DNA of 64,000 nucleotides from Weissella confusa (GTDB lineage: Bacteria; Bacillota; Bacilli; Lactobacillales; Lactobacillaceae): NCBI GenBank assembly GCA_016466735.1, contig JAAOED010000002.1, forward strand, positions 62,001 to 126,000, in the 5' to 3' direction. This document shows positions 1 to 10,527 of the stretch, piece after piece. Positions within the stretch are counted from its first letter, which is position 1, and the number at the start of each line of letters is the position of its first letter. The notes under the pieces are model-generated. The model saw nothing but the letters and a program-made list of their open reading frames with translations, was not told where the DNA came from and made no database searches. The position numbers were made by a program, and so were the translations under genes.

Positions 1-933
1 GTCGGCGCCCTTCGTATTAAAGTCTGCCGTTGTAAACTTTCCCTTGGGATTTTTTTCAGAATAGGCCATCAAATCAAGCTTATACTTTCCCGGCTTCATA
101 GCCTCCCCAGCCCCCAAGGCAATTGGGTAATCGAAGTTAGTGTTAGGTGCCATTTGCATATTATCTTTTTTAGACTGATAAATAACCTGTGATGAGCCGA
201 CTTTTGAAATCTTAGCTACTACAGCCATTTGGTTGACGTACACATTTAATGGATTTTGCAGGTTTGCCGTCACTACATTTCGATAGTTAATCTGCGTTGG
301 TTTAACCTCGTGCATCTTCAAACCAGATTGCTGAATTTGATCATCACTGTATGCAGCATCCTTGGATTGGCGCATCAGCAATCCCAACTGAAATGAATAG
401 ATGTTCTTAATTGCCATCCCCTTAGACTTAACATCCATATTTTGTTGATTCTGCGTCTCATCCGAGAACGTTAATCCACCGGCAATGATACCAGCATAAG
501 CTTGGTTGGGCATTGAAACGTGAACTGGCACCTCTTTTGTTTCTCCCGCTGCTAAATCAACTTTTTCCGGTATATTCACCAAATCTTGCATATTGAATTG
601 GCGGGTCGTATCAGCCTTTATTTTATTTAGTCCATACTCGACAACACCATTATTGTTGGTACTAGCTGGCGCTACCTTGGTTGTCACCGTCACCGGTCGC
701 TTCGTGTTGTTTTGATAGCGCAACGTTAAGTCTTCTGACTCACCTGCGCCAAGCTTCAAATTAAAGAACCCATCTGTCTTATCAACCTGGTTGTCTGGCA
801 AAACCGGTGTCACTGAAAAGGTTAATTGATTGGCTGATGTTGGTTGACCGCTCACCAAGAGCCCAATTCCCACCGTCGCAAGAAGGCTCGCTACGGTAAT
901 CAGACTGCGCTTAATCTTCTTTGTTAAATTCAT
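1..933 (-). CDS. CscA-like DUF916/DUF3324 surface protein (3' part missing)
   Basis: The frame is open from an ATG at 933 to the left edge (311 codons, no stop), so the C-terminus lies outside the window. It begins with a basic n-region and hydrophobic signal peptide (about residues 8-32, ending near GQPTSA). An N-terminal beta-rich domain follows with features of DUF916 (FSVTPVLPDNQ, ..YAGIIAGGLTFS), then a DUF3324-like part (LQNPLNVYVNQMAVVAKI, ..PNTNFDYPIALG). Known relatives are CscA-type proteins, about 340-360 residues, with a C-terminal membrane anchor; they bind peptidoglycan and WxL proteins. It is the last gene of the csc-type operon that starts at 3854 and is separated from it by a hairpin with a T-run. 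The ribosome binding site is weak (purine-rich AAGAAAGAG). Confident family call; the anchor cannot be seen. Confidence 0.85.
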   Translation of the reverse strand, partial: MNLTKKIKRSLITVASLLATVGIGLLVSGQPTSANQLTFSVTPVLPDNQVDKTDGFFNLKLGAGESEDLTLRYQNNTKRPVTVTTKVAPASTNNNGVVEYGLNKIKADTTRQFNMQDLVNIPEKVDLAAGETKEVPVHVSMPNQAYAGIIAGGLTFSDETQNQQNMDVKSKGMAIKNIYSFQLGLLMRQSKDAAYSDDQIQQSGLKMHEVKPTQINYRNVVTANLQNPLNVYVNQMAVVAKISKVGSSQVIYQSKKDNMQMAPNTNFDYPIALGAGEAMKPGKYKLDLMAYSEKNPKGKFTTADFNTKGAD

Positions 934-970
934 TTCTCTTTCTCTTTCTTAGGCGTATATTCTGTCTTAA

Positions 971-1008
971 TAAAAAGTGGACGGAGAAGTTTTCCTTCAC
1001 CATCCACT
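971..1008 (-). terminator. Intrinsic terminator or attenuator inside the csc operon
   Basis: On the minus strand GTGGA..TCCAC closes a hairpin with an inner GAAG/CTTC stem, followed by TTTTTATT. It lies between the last WxL gene (stop at 1035) and the CscA-like gene (start 933). It could reduce read-through into the CscA-like gene. Confidence 0.6.
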
Positions 1009-1034
1009 TCTCATTTATCATGCGAAAATATTTT

Positions 1035-1859
1035 CTATTTGACGATAGTTGGCATGTCACTTAGAATCCATTCAAATTCCGTTGCGTACTTATCAGCCAT
1101 CTTATCTGTCTTACCTGGCACCATTAGCGTGACAGCCTTATCGGTATCACCACGCTTTGACCCATCAGCGTTGACTTCAGTTGAAACGATATCCGTTTCG
1201 TTACCAAAGCGCATCAAATGGGTTCCACCAGTCTCATTAGTATCACCGGCATTCTTAACCGCTGCCCCAGACATGATGTTGATGGCATTGCCAGACAACG
1301 GATCCAACGTAAATGACTTTAGCGCCGTAATGTCCGTTGCGTTTGTTGATGCTGTCGTCATGCCTAGGTGATTTGCATTACCAAACGTCACTTCGGCACC
1401 ATCCAAAACAGCGTTACTGTTTTGGCCCTTGAATTGGCCGTTTTGCTTAACTGACAACGTCCACCCCGTGAATGAACCACGATTATCTGTCATTTGCACA
1501 TAATCAGGACCGGTTGTCTTCTTGCCATCGAACGTCGTGTATTGTTGCGCGCTTCCTTGGTAGTTTTCAGTCTTTGATGTGATTTTTTGAATACCAAAAT
1601 CAATTGATGAAGCAAAATCAATCGACAAAGGGCCAGCTTGTGGCGCTTGTGGGTCAGTACCATCTGGATTAGTTGGCTTGACCGGCTTGTCTGGATTAGG
1701 ATTCGTCGGATCAACCGGATTGGTCGTATCCTTTGACGGTTGGAAAGTAACAGTTCCTGTTGACTTATAATCAGACGTTTGCGCCGCTAGAATTGGCGTT
1801 TGAGTGACGGCTAACGTAGCCAGAGCTACACCTGCAAAAAGAGTTACTTGCTTCTTCAT
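1035..1859 (-). CDS. WxL-domain cell-surface protein
   Basis: A 274-residue secreted protein. It has a signal peptide (residues 1-25, ..ILAAQT), a conserved short segment YKSTGTVTFQPS, a Pro/Asn/Asp-rich linker (about 43-73), and then the WxL domain starting at GPLSIDFASSIDFG. Both WxL motifs are present: the proximal GWTLSV and the distal YATEFEWIL near the C-terminus. Known WxL proteins attach non-covalently to peptidoglycan and act with CscA (DUF916) and small LPXTG partners. It is the fourth gene of the operon (order 3471, 2667, 1894, 1035, then the partial gene at the left edge) and is paralogous to the two genes upstream. Substrate or ligand unknown. Confidence 0.92.
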   Translation of the reverse strand: MKKQVTLFAGVALATLAVTQTPILAAQTSDYKSTGTVTFQPSKDTTNPVDPTNPNPDKPVKPTNPDGTDPQAPQAGPLSIDFASSIDFGIQKITSKTENYQGSAQQYTTFDGKKTTGPDYVQMTDNRGSFTGWTLSVKQNGQFKGQNSNAVLDGAEVTFGNANHLGMTTASTNATDITALKSFTLDPLSGNAINIMSGAAVKNAGDTNETGGTHLMRFGNETDIVSTEVNADGSKRGDTDKAVTLMVPGKTDKMADKYATEFEWILSDMPTIVK

Positions 1860-1893
1860 AATGATTGTTCCTTACTTTTGTTGTAATGGGACA

Positions 1894-2646
1894 TTAATTA
1901 TGTGTCCACGTTAATGTCGTAGTATATGTTGCGGCATCACGGGGCGTCGTTCCAGGAATTGATAGACGTACCTTTGGGTCGATGAGCATGTTGCCATTTT
2001 CTTTGTCCGGCTTCAAGTCGCCATCGTACCCCCAAGGCATCATCCACGTCCCTGTTCCTTCACCTTTTTCAGCTTCCATAATCACAGTCTTGCTACCATC
2101 AGGCGACAAGCTTGTATTATACGTATCTGGTGCCACAGCATTCGTTAAACCGACTGCGTATGAGTCGTCTAATGAAATTACTGCACCATCAAGGACTGAT
2201 GGGTGTTGTGCATCATTTGTTTTAAATTGGCCATTTTGCGAAAGTTGCAGTGTCCAACCCGCACGATTGCCACGGTAATCAGACACTTGCACATAATCAG
2301 GTACATGGGTGTCCTCACCCTTTGTTTGTATCTCTTGTGCTTCCGCATCATAACTAACATTCTTGTTTGTAATTGTATGTGTCCCAAAATTAAAACTTGA
2401 TGCAAAATCGATTGACAACGGACCTGGCATACCAGGTTCTGGCTTACCATCTGGTCGCGTTGGATCAACCGGTGTCACCTCATCCTCGGGTTCATCAGGG
2501 TTATGCGGTGGTACCACCTCAGTGCTGGGGATGAATCCAACAGTGCCGCTAGTTTGATACTCATCTGCATCTGCGGTCACCGCACTTGCAAGACTAAGTA
2601 ATGAAACCGCTACGACACTTGTCATCGTAATCAGTTTATTTGTCAT
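1894..2646 (-). CDS. WxL-domain surface protein lacking the distal WxL motif
   Basis: A 250-residue secreted paralogue of its neighbours. It has a signal peptide (1-26), the segment YQTSGTVGFIPS, an acidic Pro-rich linker, GPLSIDFASSFNFG and the proximal motif GWTLQL. The C-terminus ends YTTTLTWTHN followed directly by TAA. Where the two sister proteins have W-x-L plus about six more residues, this one has W-T-H-N. The distal motif is therefore degenerate and the tail truncated. Because the distal motif is important for wall binding in the family, this copy may bind differently or be decaying. The rest of the reading frame is intact. It lies 20 bp downstream of the next WxL gene. Confidence 0.88.
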   Translation of the reverse strand: MTNKLITMTSVVAVSLLSLASAVTADADEYQTSGTVGFIPSTEVVPPHNPDEPEDEVTPVDPTRPDGKPEPGMPGPLSIDFASSFNFGTHTITNKNVSYDAEAQEIQTKGEDTHVPDYVQVSDYRGNRAGWTLQLSQNGQFKTNDAQHPSVLDGAVISLDDSYAVGLTNAVAPDTYNTSLSPDGSKTVIMEAEKGEGTGTWMMPWGYDGDLKPDKENGNMLIDPKVRLSIPGTTPRDAATYTTTLTWTHN

Positions 2647-2666
2647 GCTTTACCTCTGTCTTTTTA

Positions 2667-3419
2667 CTACTTGATAGGTGTATTCGTTGGAACTTGTTCC
2701 AAACTCCAATTCAAAGTAGTTGAATATGTTGCCGCGTGCTTAACGGCTTTACCTGGTACAAACAAACTTACTGCTTTATCGTCAGCTAATTTGTCGCTAC
2801 CAAAGCGCGTTAACCATGTTCCTTGGCCACTGTTCGCAGCAGCCGTCATAACCAACTTCTTCTGGCCTTTTTCCAATACAATGTCGTTTGCGGCAACGAT
2901 TGGTGCAGTTGCGCCAGTCCCTGCAATTCCCTTAACGTTTGCATCATGCAACGTAATCACCGCACCATCAAGTGAATTCTTGTTATCCGTCAAATCACCT
3001 TGTTGCGTTACAGATAGCACCCAACCTTTATCGTCACCGGTATTATCAGTAACTTGCACATAATTCGGACCTGTCGTGGTCTTTCCTTGACCGTCCGTGA
3101 ATTTTTGTGCATCTGCATAATACGTTTCATCGGTCGTTGTAATTTTGTTCTGACCAAAATTAAATGATGACGCAAAATCAAGTGATAAAGGTCCCGCATT
3201 AGGATTATCAGGTTTGTTTGGATTATTAGGATCCACTGGCTTAACCGGATTGGTCGGATCTGGATTGTTTGGATCCAACGGTCCAGATGGTTGATCGTTT
3301 GGAATAAACGTCACCTGTGCCGTTGAATCAAGTGTTGAGACGGGCGCTGCGTACACACTCGCAGTTAATCCCAGCGTTGCCATTGCCGATGCGGCAAATA
3401 ATGTAACAGTTTTAGACAT
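2667..3419 (-). CDS. WxL-domain cell-surface protein
   Basis: 250 residues from the ATG at 3419. This start is chosen over a longer frame (to 3458) because GAGGAG lies 8 nt upstream and the protein then begins with a normal signal peptide (MSKTVTLFAASAMATLG.., cleavage near VYAAP). It contains the segment STAQVTFIPN, a linker of repeated DPNNP-like units, the WxL domain from GPLSLDFASSFNFG, the proximal motif GWVLSV and the distal YSTTLNWSL. It is the second gene of the csc-type operon, 51 bp after the small LPXTG gene. Role by family: a non-covalent wall-bound component of a Csc surface complex. Confidence 0.92.
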   Translation of the reverse strand: MSKTVTLFAASAMATLGLTASVYAAPVSTLDSTAQVTFIPNDQPSGPLDPNNPDPTNPVKPVDPNNPNKPDNPNAGPLSLDFASSFNFGQNKITTTDETYYADAQKFTDGQGKTTTGPNYVQVTDNTGDDKGWVLSVTQQGDLTDNKNSLDGAVITLHDANVKGIAGTGATAPIVAANDIVLEKGQKKLVMTAAANSGQGTWLTRFGSDKLADDKAVSLFVPGKAVKHAATYSTTLNWSLEQVPTNTPIK

Positions 3420-3470
3420 ATTTTTTCTCCTCGCTTCGAATGTGTCTAAAAGGGTCAATACGTGGATAAA

Positions 3471-3854
3471 TTAACCGTGTTGGCTAAATTTCTTACCGTT
3501 AACGAAATAAAGGCCGGTGGCAATGAATGTTAACAACACTGGAAAACTAAATCGTTCTAGTATCGTTTGGCTACCCGTGTTCGGCAACACCGGCTTACCA
3601 TCCTTTTCATTGGCCTGCTTATAATACGGGTTTGTATTATCGTTTGGTTGGTAGACTGTGTTTTGTGATGTATCAGCCGAACCATTCACTTGATCATCTG
3701 GGTAAGTGTAGTGGCCACTAAATCGGGCCACACCATCCGTTTGATAAGTTTCAGTCGAAACTGCGTTGGCAGGCGTATCTTCTGTATAGCCCACCGTTGC
3801 GACGCTTAGACCAAACAGCGTACTAGCAACAATCAAAAGTGCTTTAACTTTCAT
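3471..3854 (-). CDS. Small LPXTG-anchored surface protein (CscD-like)
   Basis: 127 residues: signal peptide (1-24), then ETYQTDGVARFSG, which resembles the first mature segment of the neighbouring WxL proteins. A polar spacer follows, then LPNTGS at about residue 90, a hydrophobic stretch and a short charged tail (NGKKFSQHG), the classic sortase signal. In csc clusters of lactobacilli a small LPXTG protein is encoded with CscA and WxL proteins and is thought to provide covalent wall anchoring for the complex. It is the first gene of the operon. The strong GGGGAGG ribosome binding site lies about 10 nt upstream of the ATG. No sortase gene is in the window. Confidence 0.88.
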   Translation of the reverse strand: MKVKALLIVASTLFGLSVATVGYTEDTPANAVSTETYQTDGVARFSGHYTYPDDQVNGSADTSQNTVYQPNDNTNPYYKQANEKDGKPVLPNTGSQTILERFSFPVLLTFIATGLYFVNGKKFSQHG

Positions 3855-4023
3855 ATAATTTATCCTCCCCTCACAATAAGTTTGGTTTACAGATAGTCTT
3901 TACCTATTTGTACACCTTTAGTGTAAATTGTTTGACAGGCAATATTGGCAATCGCTTTGAATAAGGCGCACTTACAAAACATTCGTGGTGGTTTTTTAAT
4001 TTTTAAAAATTAAGTGCCTAAGC

Positions 4024-4062
4024 AAAAAAGCACCAGTCCCAAATGATTGAGACTGGTGCTTT
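4024..4062 (-). terminator. Terminator of murA
   Basis: On the minus strand AAAGCACCAGTC pairs with GACTGGTGCTTT (one mismatch region at the loop), followed by TTTTTT. It is located 54 bp after the murA stop codon. Confidence 0.85.
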
Positions 4063-4077
4063 GCTGTATATATTAAA

Positions 4078-4109
4078 ACACACACAACGCCAAGTCGCAT
4101 TGTGTGTGT
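4078..4109. repeat. CA/TG inverted repeat in the murA 3' region
   Basis: ACACACACAA (4078-4087) pairs perfectly with TTGTGTGTGT (4100-4109), forming a hairpin between the murA stop and its terminator. It may stabilise the mRNA 3' end. No T-run follows. Confidence 0.5.
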
Positions 4110-4115
4110 TTATCA

Positions 4116-5378
4116 TTAATCTTCAGCTATTTGAATATCAGCATTCAACATCGTTAGCTTATGGATAATGTGATCATATCCACGCAAAACGTGCTCAGCA
4201 TTCGTTACTTCAGTGATGCCATCAGCCATCAAGCCAGCCGTCACCAAAGCAGCCCCTGCGCGAATCTCAGCCGCAGCAACACTTGCGCCATGGAAGTTAT
4301 TGCTGTTAGCAACTGTAATAACCCCGTACTCAGGATTTTCAATTGCTACCCCAAGCTTTTGAAGTTCGGGGATGTGACGTGTACGTTCTGGATAAATCGT
4401 CTCTGAAATAATGCTCTCACCGTCAGCCAACGTCAAAAGTGGCGTAATTGGTTGTTGCAAGTCAGTGGCGAAACCAGGGAATGGTGCTGTCTTAATGTGA
4501 ATAGGCTTAAGGTTATCAACCTTTGGCACAAAGATGCTATCTTCGCGAACATCCAATTCAACGCCCATTTCAATCATCTTAGCCGTGAATGACTCCAAGT
4601 GCTCAGGGATAATGTTCTTAACCAAAACACCGTCACCTTGCGCTGCAGCCAATGCCAAATAAGTTCCTGCTTCAATACGGTCAGGAATAATCGTGTGGGT
4701 ATTCTTTGATTCCAACTTAGGCACACCCGTAATACGGATAACGTCTGTTCCTGCACCACGGATTTGCGCACCCATGTTGTTCAAGAACGTTGCCAAGTCG
4801 ATAATTTCTGGCTCACGCGCGGCATTCTCCAAAATGGTTGTACCTTCTGCGTGTACGGCTGCCAAAATGATGTTCATCGTGGCACCAACTGAAACCATAT
4901 CCAAGAAGATGCGAGCACCCTTCAAACCGTTTTCAGCTGTAATATAAACCGTATCGTTTTCTTCACGAACCGTCGCACCCAAAGCCTCAAAGCCCTTGAT
5001 GTGTTGGTCAATCGGACGAGGTCCAATGTTATCACCACCAGGGAACGTCACTGTTGCACGGCCAAAGCGCCCCAACAGTGAACCCATAAAGTAGTATGAG
5101 GCACGCAAAGACTTAATTGCCGTAGATGGCAGTTCCGCCTCGACGATATCAGTTGGATCAATCATCAACTCGCCACCTACAAACGTAGACTTGACGTTCA
5201 TTGACTCCAAGATAACTTGCAAATTGTATACATCTAGAATATCTGGCACACTGTCAAACTTCACTGGTGTCTCAGCCAAAATTGCCGCTGGAATCAAGGC
5301 AACAGTAGAGTTCTTTGCGCCTCCGACTGTCACTTCACCACTGAGTCGGCGTCCACCATGGATAACCAACTTCTTCAT
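4116..5378 (-). CDS. murA: UDP-N-acetylglucosamine 1-carboxyvinyltransferase with Asp116
   Basis: 420 residues, the usual family length. It transfers enolpyruvate from PEP to UDP-GlcNAc, the first committed step of peptidoglycan synthesis, in the cytosol. The N-terminal [16 protein letters not shown] contains the conserved K22-N23 pair. The active-site loop reads [14 protein letters not shown]: the residue that is Cys115 in E. coli is Asp here (codon GAT at 5031-5033). Cys-to-Asp enzymes are known to stay active and to resist fosfomycin, because the drug alkylates that Cys. AAGGG lies 7 nt before the ATG. Low-GC Gram-positives often carry two MurA paralogues; which one this is cannot be decided from the window. 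Confidence 0.95.
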   Translation of the reverse strand: MKKLVIHGGRRLSGEVTVGGAKNSTVALIPAAILAETPVKFDSVPDILDVYNLQVILESMNVKSTFVGGELMIDPTDIVEAELPSTAIKSLRASYYFMGSLLGRFGRATVTFPGGDNIGPRPIDQHIKGFEALGATVREENDTVYITAENGLKGARIFLDMVSVGATMNIILAAVHAEGTTILENAAREPEIIDLATFLNNMGAQIRGAGTDVIRITGVPKLESKNTHTIIPDRIEAGTYLALAAAQGDGVLVKNIIPEHLESFTAKMIEMGVELDVREDSIFVPKVDNLKPIHIKTAPFPGFATDLQQPITPLLTLADGESIISETIYPERTRHIPELQKLGVAIENPEYGVITVANSNNFHGASVAAAEIRAGAALVTAGLMADGITEVTNAEHVLRGYDHIIHKLTMLNADIQIAED

Positions 5379-5712
5379 TCTTTCACCCTTATAAAAGTCT
5401 TATTTCTTTTATGCCTATCAGGCCCGTTCATGTATTCGTTTATTCGTAACGCGCATACCGATTGATTATCATCAAGCGGGAAGTTCTATTAACTTCTAAA
5501 CAACGTACTGTACAAGTCTACATTACATTTATATGAATAACAAGAAAAGTTGGCACCTAATATCAACCTATAACTTTTACTTTAAATTTACCGAATTATC
5601 GTACTCGTTATATTCCATACAGTTCTTATTACTTATTTATAATTCACAAATAATAAGAAAATATGCTTATACAAAAACCGGCCATCATAACGTTGTTGGC
5701 CGGTTTTCTACT
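5379..5712. other. AT-rich intergenic region between murA and the lectin-WxL gene
   Basis: 334 bp without a supportable gene. It holds the murA ribosome binding site and the terminator of the upstream lectin-like gene (5673-5707). A possible minus-strand promoter TTGTTA, 17 bp, TAGACT lies near 5510-5545, but both boxes are weak. Confidence 0.4.
5673..5707 (-). terminator. Terminator of the lectin-like WxL gene
   Basis: On the minus strand AAAACCGGCCA pairs with TGGCCGGTTTT around a 13-nt loop, followed by a short T-rich tail. It begins 5 bp after the stop codon. Confidence 0.85.
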
Positions 5713-7713
5713 TTATTTAATCGTCCCTGGCACGTTCATCAACATCCAATTCATATTGGCTTGATAAGCCTCCGCCTTAGCGGTCGTTCCGGGTACAACT
5801 AACGAAACACCACTATTCGTTTTGCGACCATCATAATCCGTTCCGAAATCATTCTGGCCACCAAAACGAGTTAGCCACGTACCCCAGACACCAACATTGT
5901 CGGCCGACATAATTTGGATGGTGTCACCGAAAGAGGCCGATTGATCTGCCATCGCTGTCACCCCCTTCTGGTTCGCATCAGTCGATGCTAATGCAGCCCC
6001 TTTAAATTCTAAATAAGCTTGCGCCAGTGTCGTATTTGAGCTTTGACTTTTCAACTCGCCTAGCTTCACCTGAAGCGCCCACTTTCCTGGTTGTTCACGT
6101 AAATCTGTAACCTGTGCATACAGGGGCGTAATCAACCCGGCATGGTTCGCATCACTAAACGTTTGCGCGGTTGCATGGTAGGTTTGATTTAAAGCACTAA
6201 TCTTTTGCTTTCCAAAATCAAAAGTTGCCGCATAATCAAGTGTTAATTGACCACTGGCGTCCGTTGGAACATCAGACCCATCCCCAGGATTAACCGGTGT
6301 GACCGGATCATCCAACTTTGGGTCAAATGGATTTAATGGGCGGTTATAAATCGGGTAGTACGTGACAACCACCGCTTTGTTATCACCGAACTTCCCAGTA
6401 ACGGTTTTAATATCTGGCGTAAAGCCGGCTTGTTGTGGCGAATCAATTGCATATGTTTCACCATCATAGCCAGACTTAGTTACTTGCTTAAAGTATTGAC
6501 CCCGACTAGCTGCATACTGATACTTAACCGTCACGTCACTGGTCTTCTCATATGTTAAATCGCATTCCGTGTTAACATCGTTGCCAATCGTAAAGTTAAG
6601 ATAGTTCGCATGATTCTTTCCAGCTAACTCATAGCCCGGCACTTTAGGCGCCAAGTAAACATAGTCTGGATCGTAATTAGGATCTTTCGCAGCATCCGCT
6701 TGCGCTGTTTCATCTCTCAAAACAGTCACGTGTGCACCAACCAATGCCGGCTTAACTGCCGGTGTGAAGACAGGCGCCTTAAAATCAGATGTATCAATCG
6801 TTCCAACTGCCGGCACCCCCTTAAACGTCACATTAGAAGTCCCTAATTGCAATTCGAATGATCGCATATCAACGGTCATGGTTGACGTATCTTGCCCAGT
6901 CGCTGCAATCACACCAAACCCCATGTTGCGATATACGGTAATTGTTTTTGACCATGTTTTGGTCCTACCCCAGACATCTTTAAATGCGGCTGAATCAAGG
7001 GTACCTGTCACCTGATCACCAGACACTTGCTTAGGTGTCCAGTTGATTTCAACATCATCACCATTTCGATTCAACCCAATTTCTTGCGCTTTATCTACAC
7101 TGCCATCATAAGGCCGTAACATCCCTTGGTTATCCGTTGATCGAAAAGAGGCATATTGAGATCTGTTATTTACCGTTCCCCATGATACTTTTGCATCATT
7201 TTGCTCAGAGTTATAGTGAAAATCAATGCCCCAAAAATGGGCATCACTAAATCCAGTCCCCTTAGCTGGGTCCTTTCCGATTCCCATCAAACCACCGCGC
7301 GAACCATTCCCCATTTTCTCAGGCGCGACCGGTGCCATCATGACACCAAACGCATCTCCCGTTCGCTTGCGAGCCGAATTTCCGCCCGTACTGGTACGCA
7401 ACACACCTTTGAACTTAAATGGTTGTGAAACGTCAATTGAGTACTTAAATGAAGCCGATCCAAATTGTTGTTCCAATCCCTGGGTTAAATCAGCTTGTCC
7501 ATTCTTGAATGGTGTACTGTCACCACCCGTGATAAAAGCCTTCTCCATTTGTCCCGGAGTGGTTAGATTAATTTTCGAATTACCAATCTCAGTTTGTGTG
7601 GCAAGTTCTGGAATCGTGGCTGCAAATACTGTTGTTGGCAAAACTGGCAGCGCTAACCCTAACGTAGCGGTCAGCATGACAGTCTTAGAAAGCCTTTTGA
7701 TGAATAGTCCCAT
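5713..7713 (-). CDS. Large WxL surface protein with an L-type lectin-like domain
   Basis: 666 residues. A signal peptide (1-31, ..PTTVFAAT) is followed by a lectin-like region of about 270 residues with features of bacterial L-type lectin folds (SASFKYSIDVSQPFKFKG, GDAFGVMMAP, FWGIDFHYNSEQNDAKVSWG, ..FELQLGTSNVTFKG). A MucBP-like segment follows (VTVKYQYAASRGQYFKQV.., about 405-465), then a Pro/Asp linker. The C-terminal WxL domain starts at LTLDYAATFDFG, with proximal motif KWALQV and distal YQANMNWML. In csc systems the largest WxL member often carries a ligand-binding module, so a carbohydrate-binding adhesin is likely but unproven. It is monocistronic: GAGG 8 nt before the ATG, its own terminator, and an upstream palindrome at 7745-7763. 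Confidence 0.88.
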   Translation of the reverse strand: MGLFIKRLSKTVMLTATLGLALPVLPTTVFAATIPELATQTEIGNSKINLTTPGQMEKAFITGGDSTPFKNGQADLTQGLEQQFGSASFKYSIDVSQPFKFKGVLRTSTGGNSARKRTGDAFGVMMAPVAPEKMGNGSRGGLMGIGKDPAKGTGFSDAHFWGIDFHYNSEQNDAKVSWGTVNNRSQYASFRSTDNQGMLRPYDGSVDKAQEIGLNRNGDDVEINWTPKQVSGDQVTGTLDSAAFKDVWGRTKTWSKTITVYRNMGFGVIAATGQDTSTMTVDMRSFELQLGTSNVTFKGVPAVGTIDTSDFKAPVFTPAVKPALVGAHVTVLRDETAQADAAKDPNYDPDYVYLAPKVPGYELAGKNHANYLNFTIGNDVNTECDLTYEKTSDVTVKYQYAASRGQYFKQVTKSGYDGETYAIDSPQQAGFTPDIKTVTGKFGDNKAVVVTYYPIYNRPLNPFDPKLDDPVTPVNPGDGSDVPTDASGQLTLDYAATFDFGKQKISALNQTYHATAQTFSDANHAGLITPLYAQVTDLREQPGKWALQVKLGELKSQSSNTTLAQAYLEFKGAALASTDANQKGVTAMADQSASFGDTIQIMSADNVGVWGTWLTRFGGQNDFGTDYDGRKTNSGVSLVVPGTTAKAEAYQANMNWMLMNVPGTIK

Positions 7714-7744
7714 TGGTTTTCCTCGCTTTTTTGCTTACGGTGTC

Positions 7745-7763
7745 TTATTCACGCCGTGAATAA
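7745..7763. promoter_or_regulatory. Perfect palindrome upstream of the lectin-WxL gene
   Basis: TTATTCACG-C-CGTGAATAA, 9 bp arms around a single C. It lies 32 bp upstream of the start codon and about 15 bp downstream of an AT-rich TATATA stretch. It could be an operator or a 5' UTR hairpin; no regulator can be assigned. Confidence 0.45.
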
Positions 7764-7892
7764 AAGTTTGTCACTCACATATATATAGTTCACCCTTTTT
7801 ACATAGTAACGAACCATAGAACCGGAACCGCCAAAGCTACATAAAACAATATACTCACCAACATGATTATCAGTCAGTTTTTCAAGAAAAAG

Positions 7893-7930
7893 AAAAAGGC
7901 TAACCTTGCACATGCAAGATTAGCCTTTTT
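7893..7930 (-). terminator. Terminator of pyrG
   Basis: On the minus strand AAAAAGGCTAATCTTGCA pairs with TGCAAGGTTAGCCTTTTT (one G-T pair), ending in a T-run. It lies 12 bp after the pyrG stop. Confidence 0.92.
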
Positions 7931-7942
7931 AAAGTTCTATAA

Positions 7943-9632
<1,690 letters not shown>

Positions 9633-9684
9633 GTTAATCAACTTTGATTACGTCTTGTAAACTAATACAAGAGCCCGGAACTTA

Positions 9685-9712
9685 ATAATACACCAATTCC
9701 AGAAATTGTCAA
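9685..9712 (-). promoter_or_regulatory. pyrG promoter
   Basis: TTGACA (9712-9707), 16-bp spacer, TATTAT (9690-9685), then 8 bp to a GGGC start at 9676. Perfect -35 and a start sequence suited to reiterative G addition. Confidence 0.85.
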
Positions 9713-9729
9713 CTTTTAGTTACAAATTA

Positions 9730-10527
9730 TTAGTCGTGATCGGCAATGCGCATGCTCTTCTTGAACCAAGGTGAAGCAAAGAAGGCAATCAAGTCGTTTC
9801 CCATGTACAACATGTACGTGAAGAACAAGACCAATGAAGCATCCCCTTGAGCGGCTGTAACACCCCACAAAATAACTTGGGCAATACCTTGCAAGAACCA
9901 CATGTAGTAGGCCTCTGAAAAGCGCAATGTCGTCAAAACCGCACCCGTAATACCAATGGCTGCCGCCCCAGCGTCAATCATTGGACGTGGTGAGTGCGTC
10001 ACATAGACATCAAAGAAGTAAAGCGCAATGTAAGAAACAATAAATACCAAAACAAAGAACGTACGCGTCTTTGCAAAGGTCATCTTCTCACCGCGTTCTT
10101 TCACTTCGCTCAGCTTACGAACACGTGTCGCAACGTTTTCTGACCACGATGGCATCAAAATAACTGGCAAATCCAACAAAATAATATAAACGAATTGCAA
10201 AACTGCATCGGCAGGATTACCAGCATCTAGGGCCAACCCGATATAAACAAGGGCTGAAATCAATCCCAAAATACCATTGATTGGTCGAGCATTGGTAATA
10301 GCTAGCGTTGTTGTAAATCCCAACAATGCAGCTGCCAACGTCCAGATAGCCATCCCCGTAATCGGGTTAGCAATCGTTTGACTAATCAAAAAGCCAAAAC
10401 CGAACATCAACAACAAGTAAGATGGCAATGCCCACCCTCGCATTTGTTCAACGTACCAAGATGACTTGAAAATCTTTGCAACGTGCGCCCAAGAAAATGA
10501 TGGCGTCTTTTGTGGTTCATTCATCAT
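9730..10527 (-). CDS. pnuC: PnuC-type nicotinamide riboside transporter
   Basis: 265 residues with about seven hydrophobic segments. The conserved PnuC elements include an N-terminal WYVEQMRGW-like stretch, a TTLAITNARPINGILG loop and the C-terminal RFSEAYYMWFLQGIAQVILW motif that lines the substrate channel. The family moves nicotinamide riboside by facilitated diffusion, trapped inside by phosphorylation into the NAD salvage pathway. It is encoded alone with its own promoter (10601-10629) and a structured leader. The start could be either of two adjacent ATGs; AGAGG lies 6 nt upstream of the first. Confidence 0.9.
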   Translation of the reverse strand: MMNEPQKTPSFSWAHVAKIFKSSWYVEQMRGWALPSYLLLMFGFGFLISQTIANPITGMAIWTLAAALLGFTTTLAITNARPINGILGLISALVYIGLALDAGNPADAVLQFVYIILLDLPVILMPSWSENVATRVRKLSEVKERGEKMTFAKTRTFFVLVFIVSYIALYFFDVYVTHSPRPMIDAGAAAIGITGAVLTTLRFSEAYYMWFLQGIAQVILWGVTAAQGDASLVLFFTYMLYMGNDLIAFFASPWFKKSMRIADHD

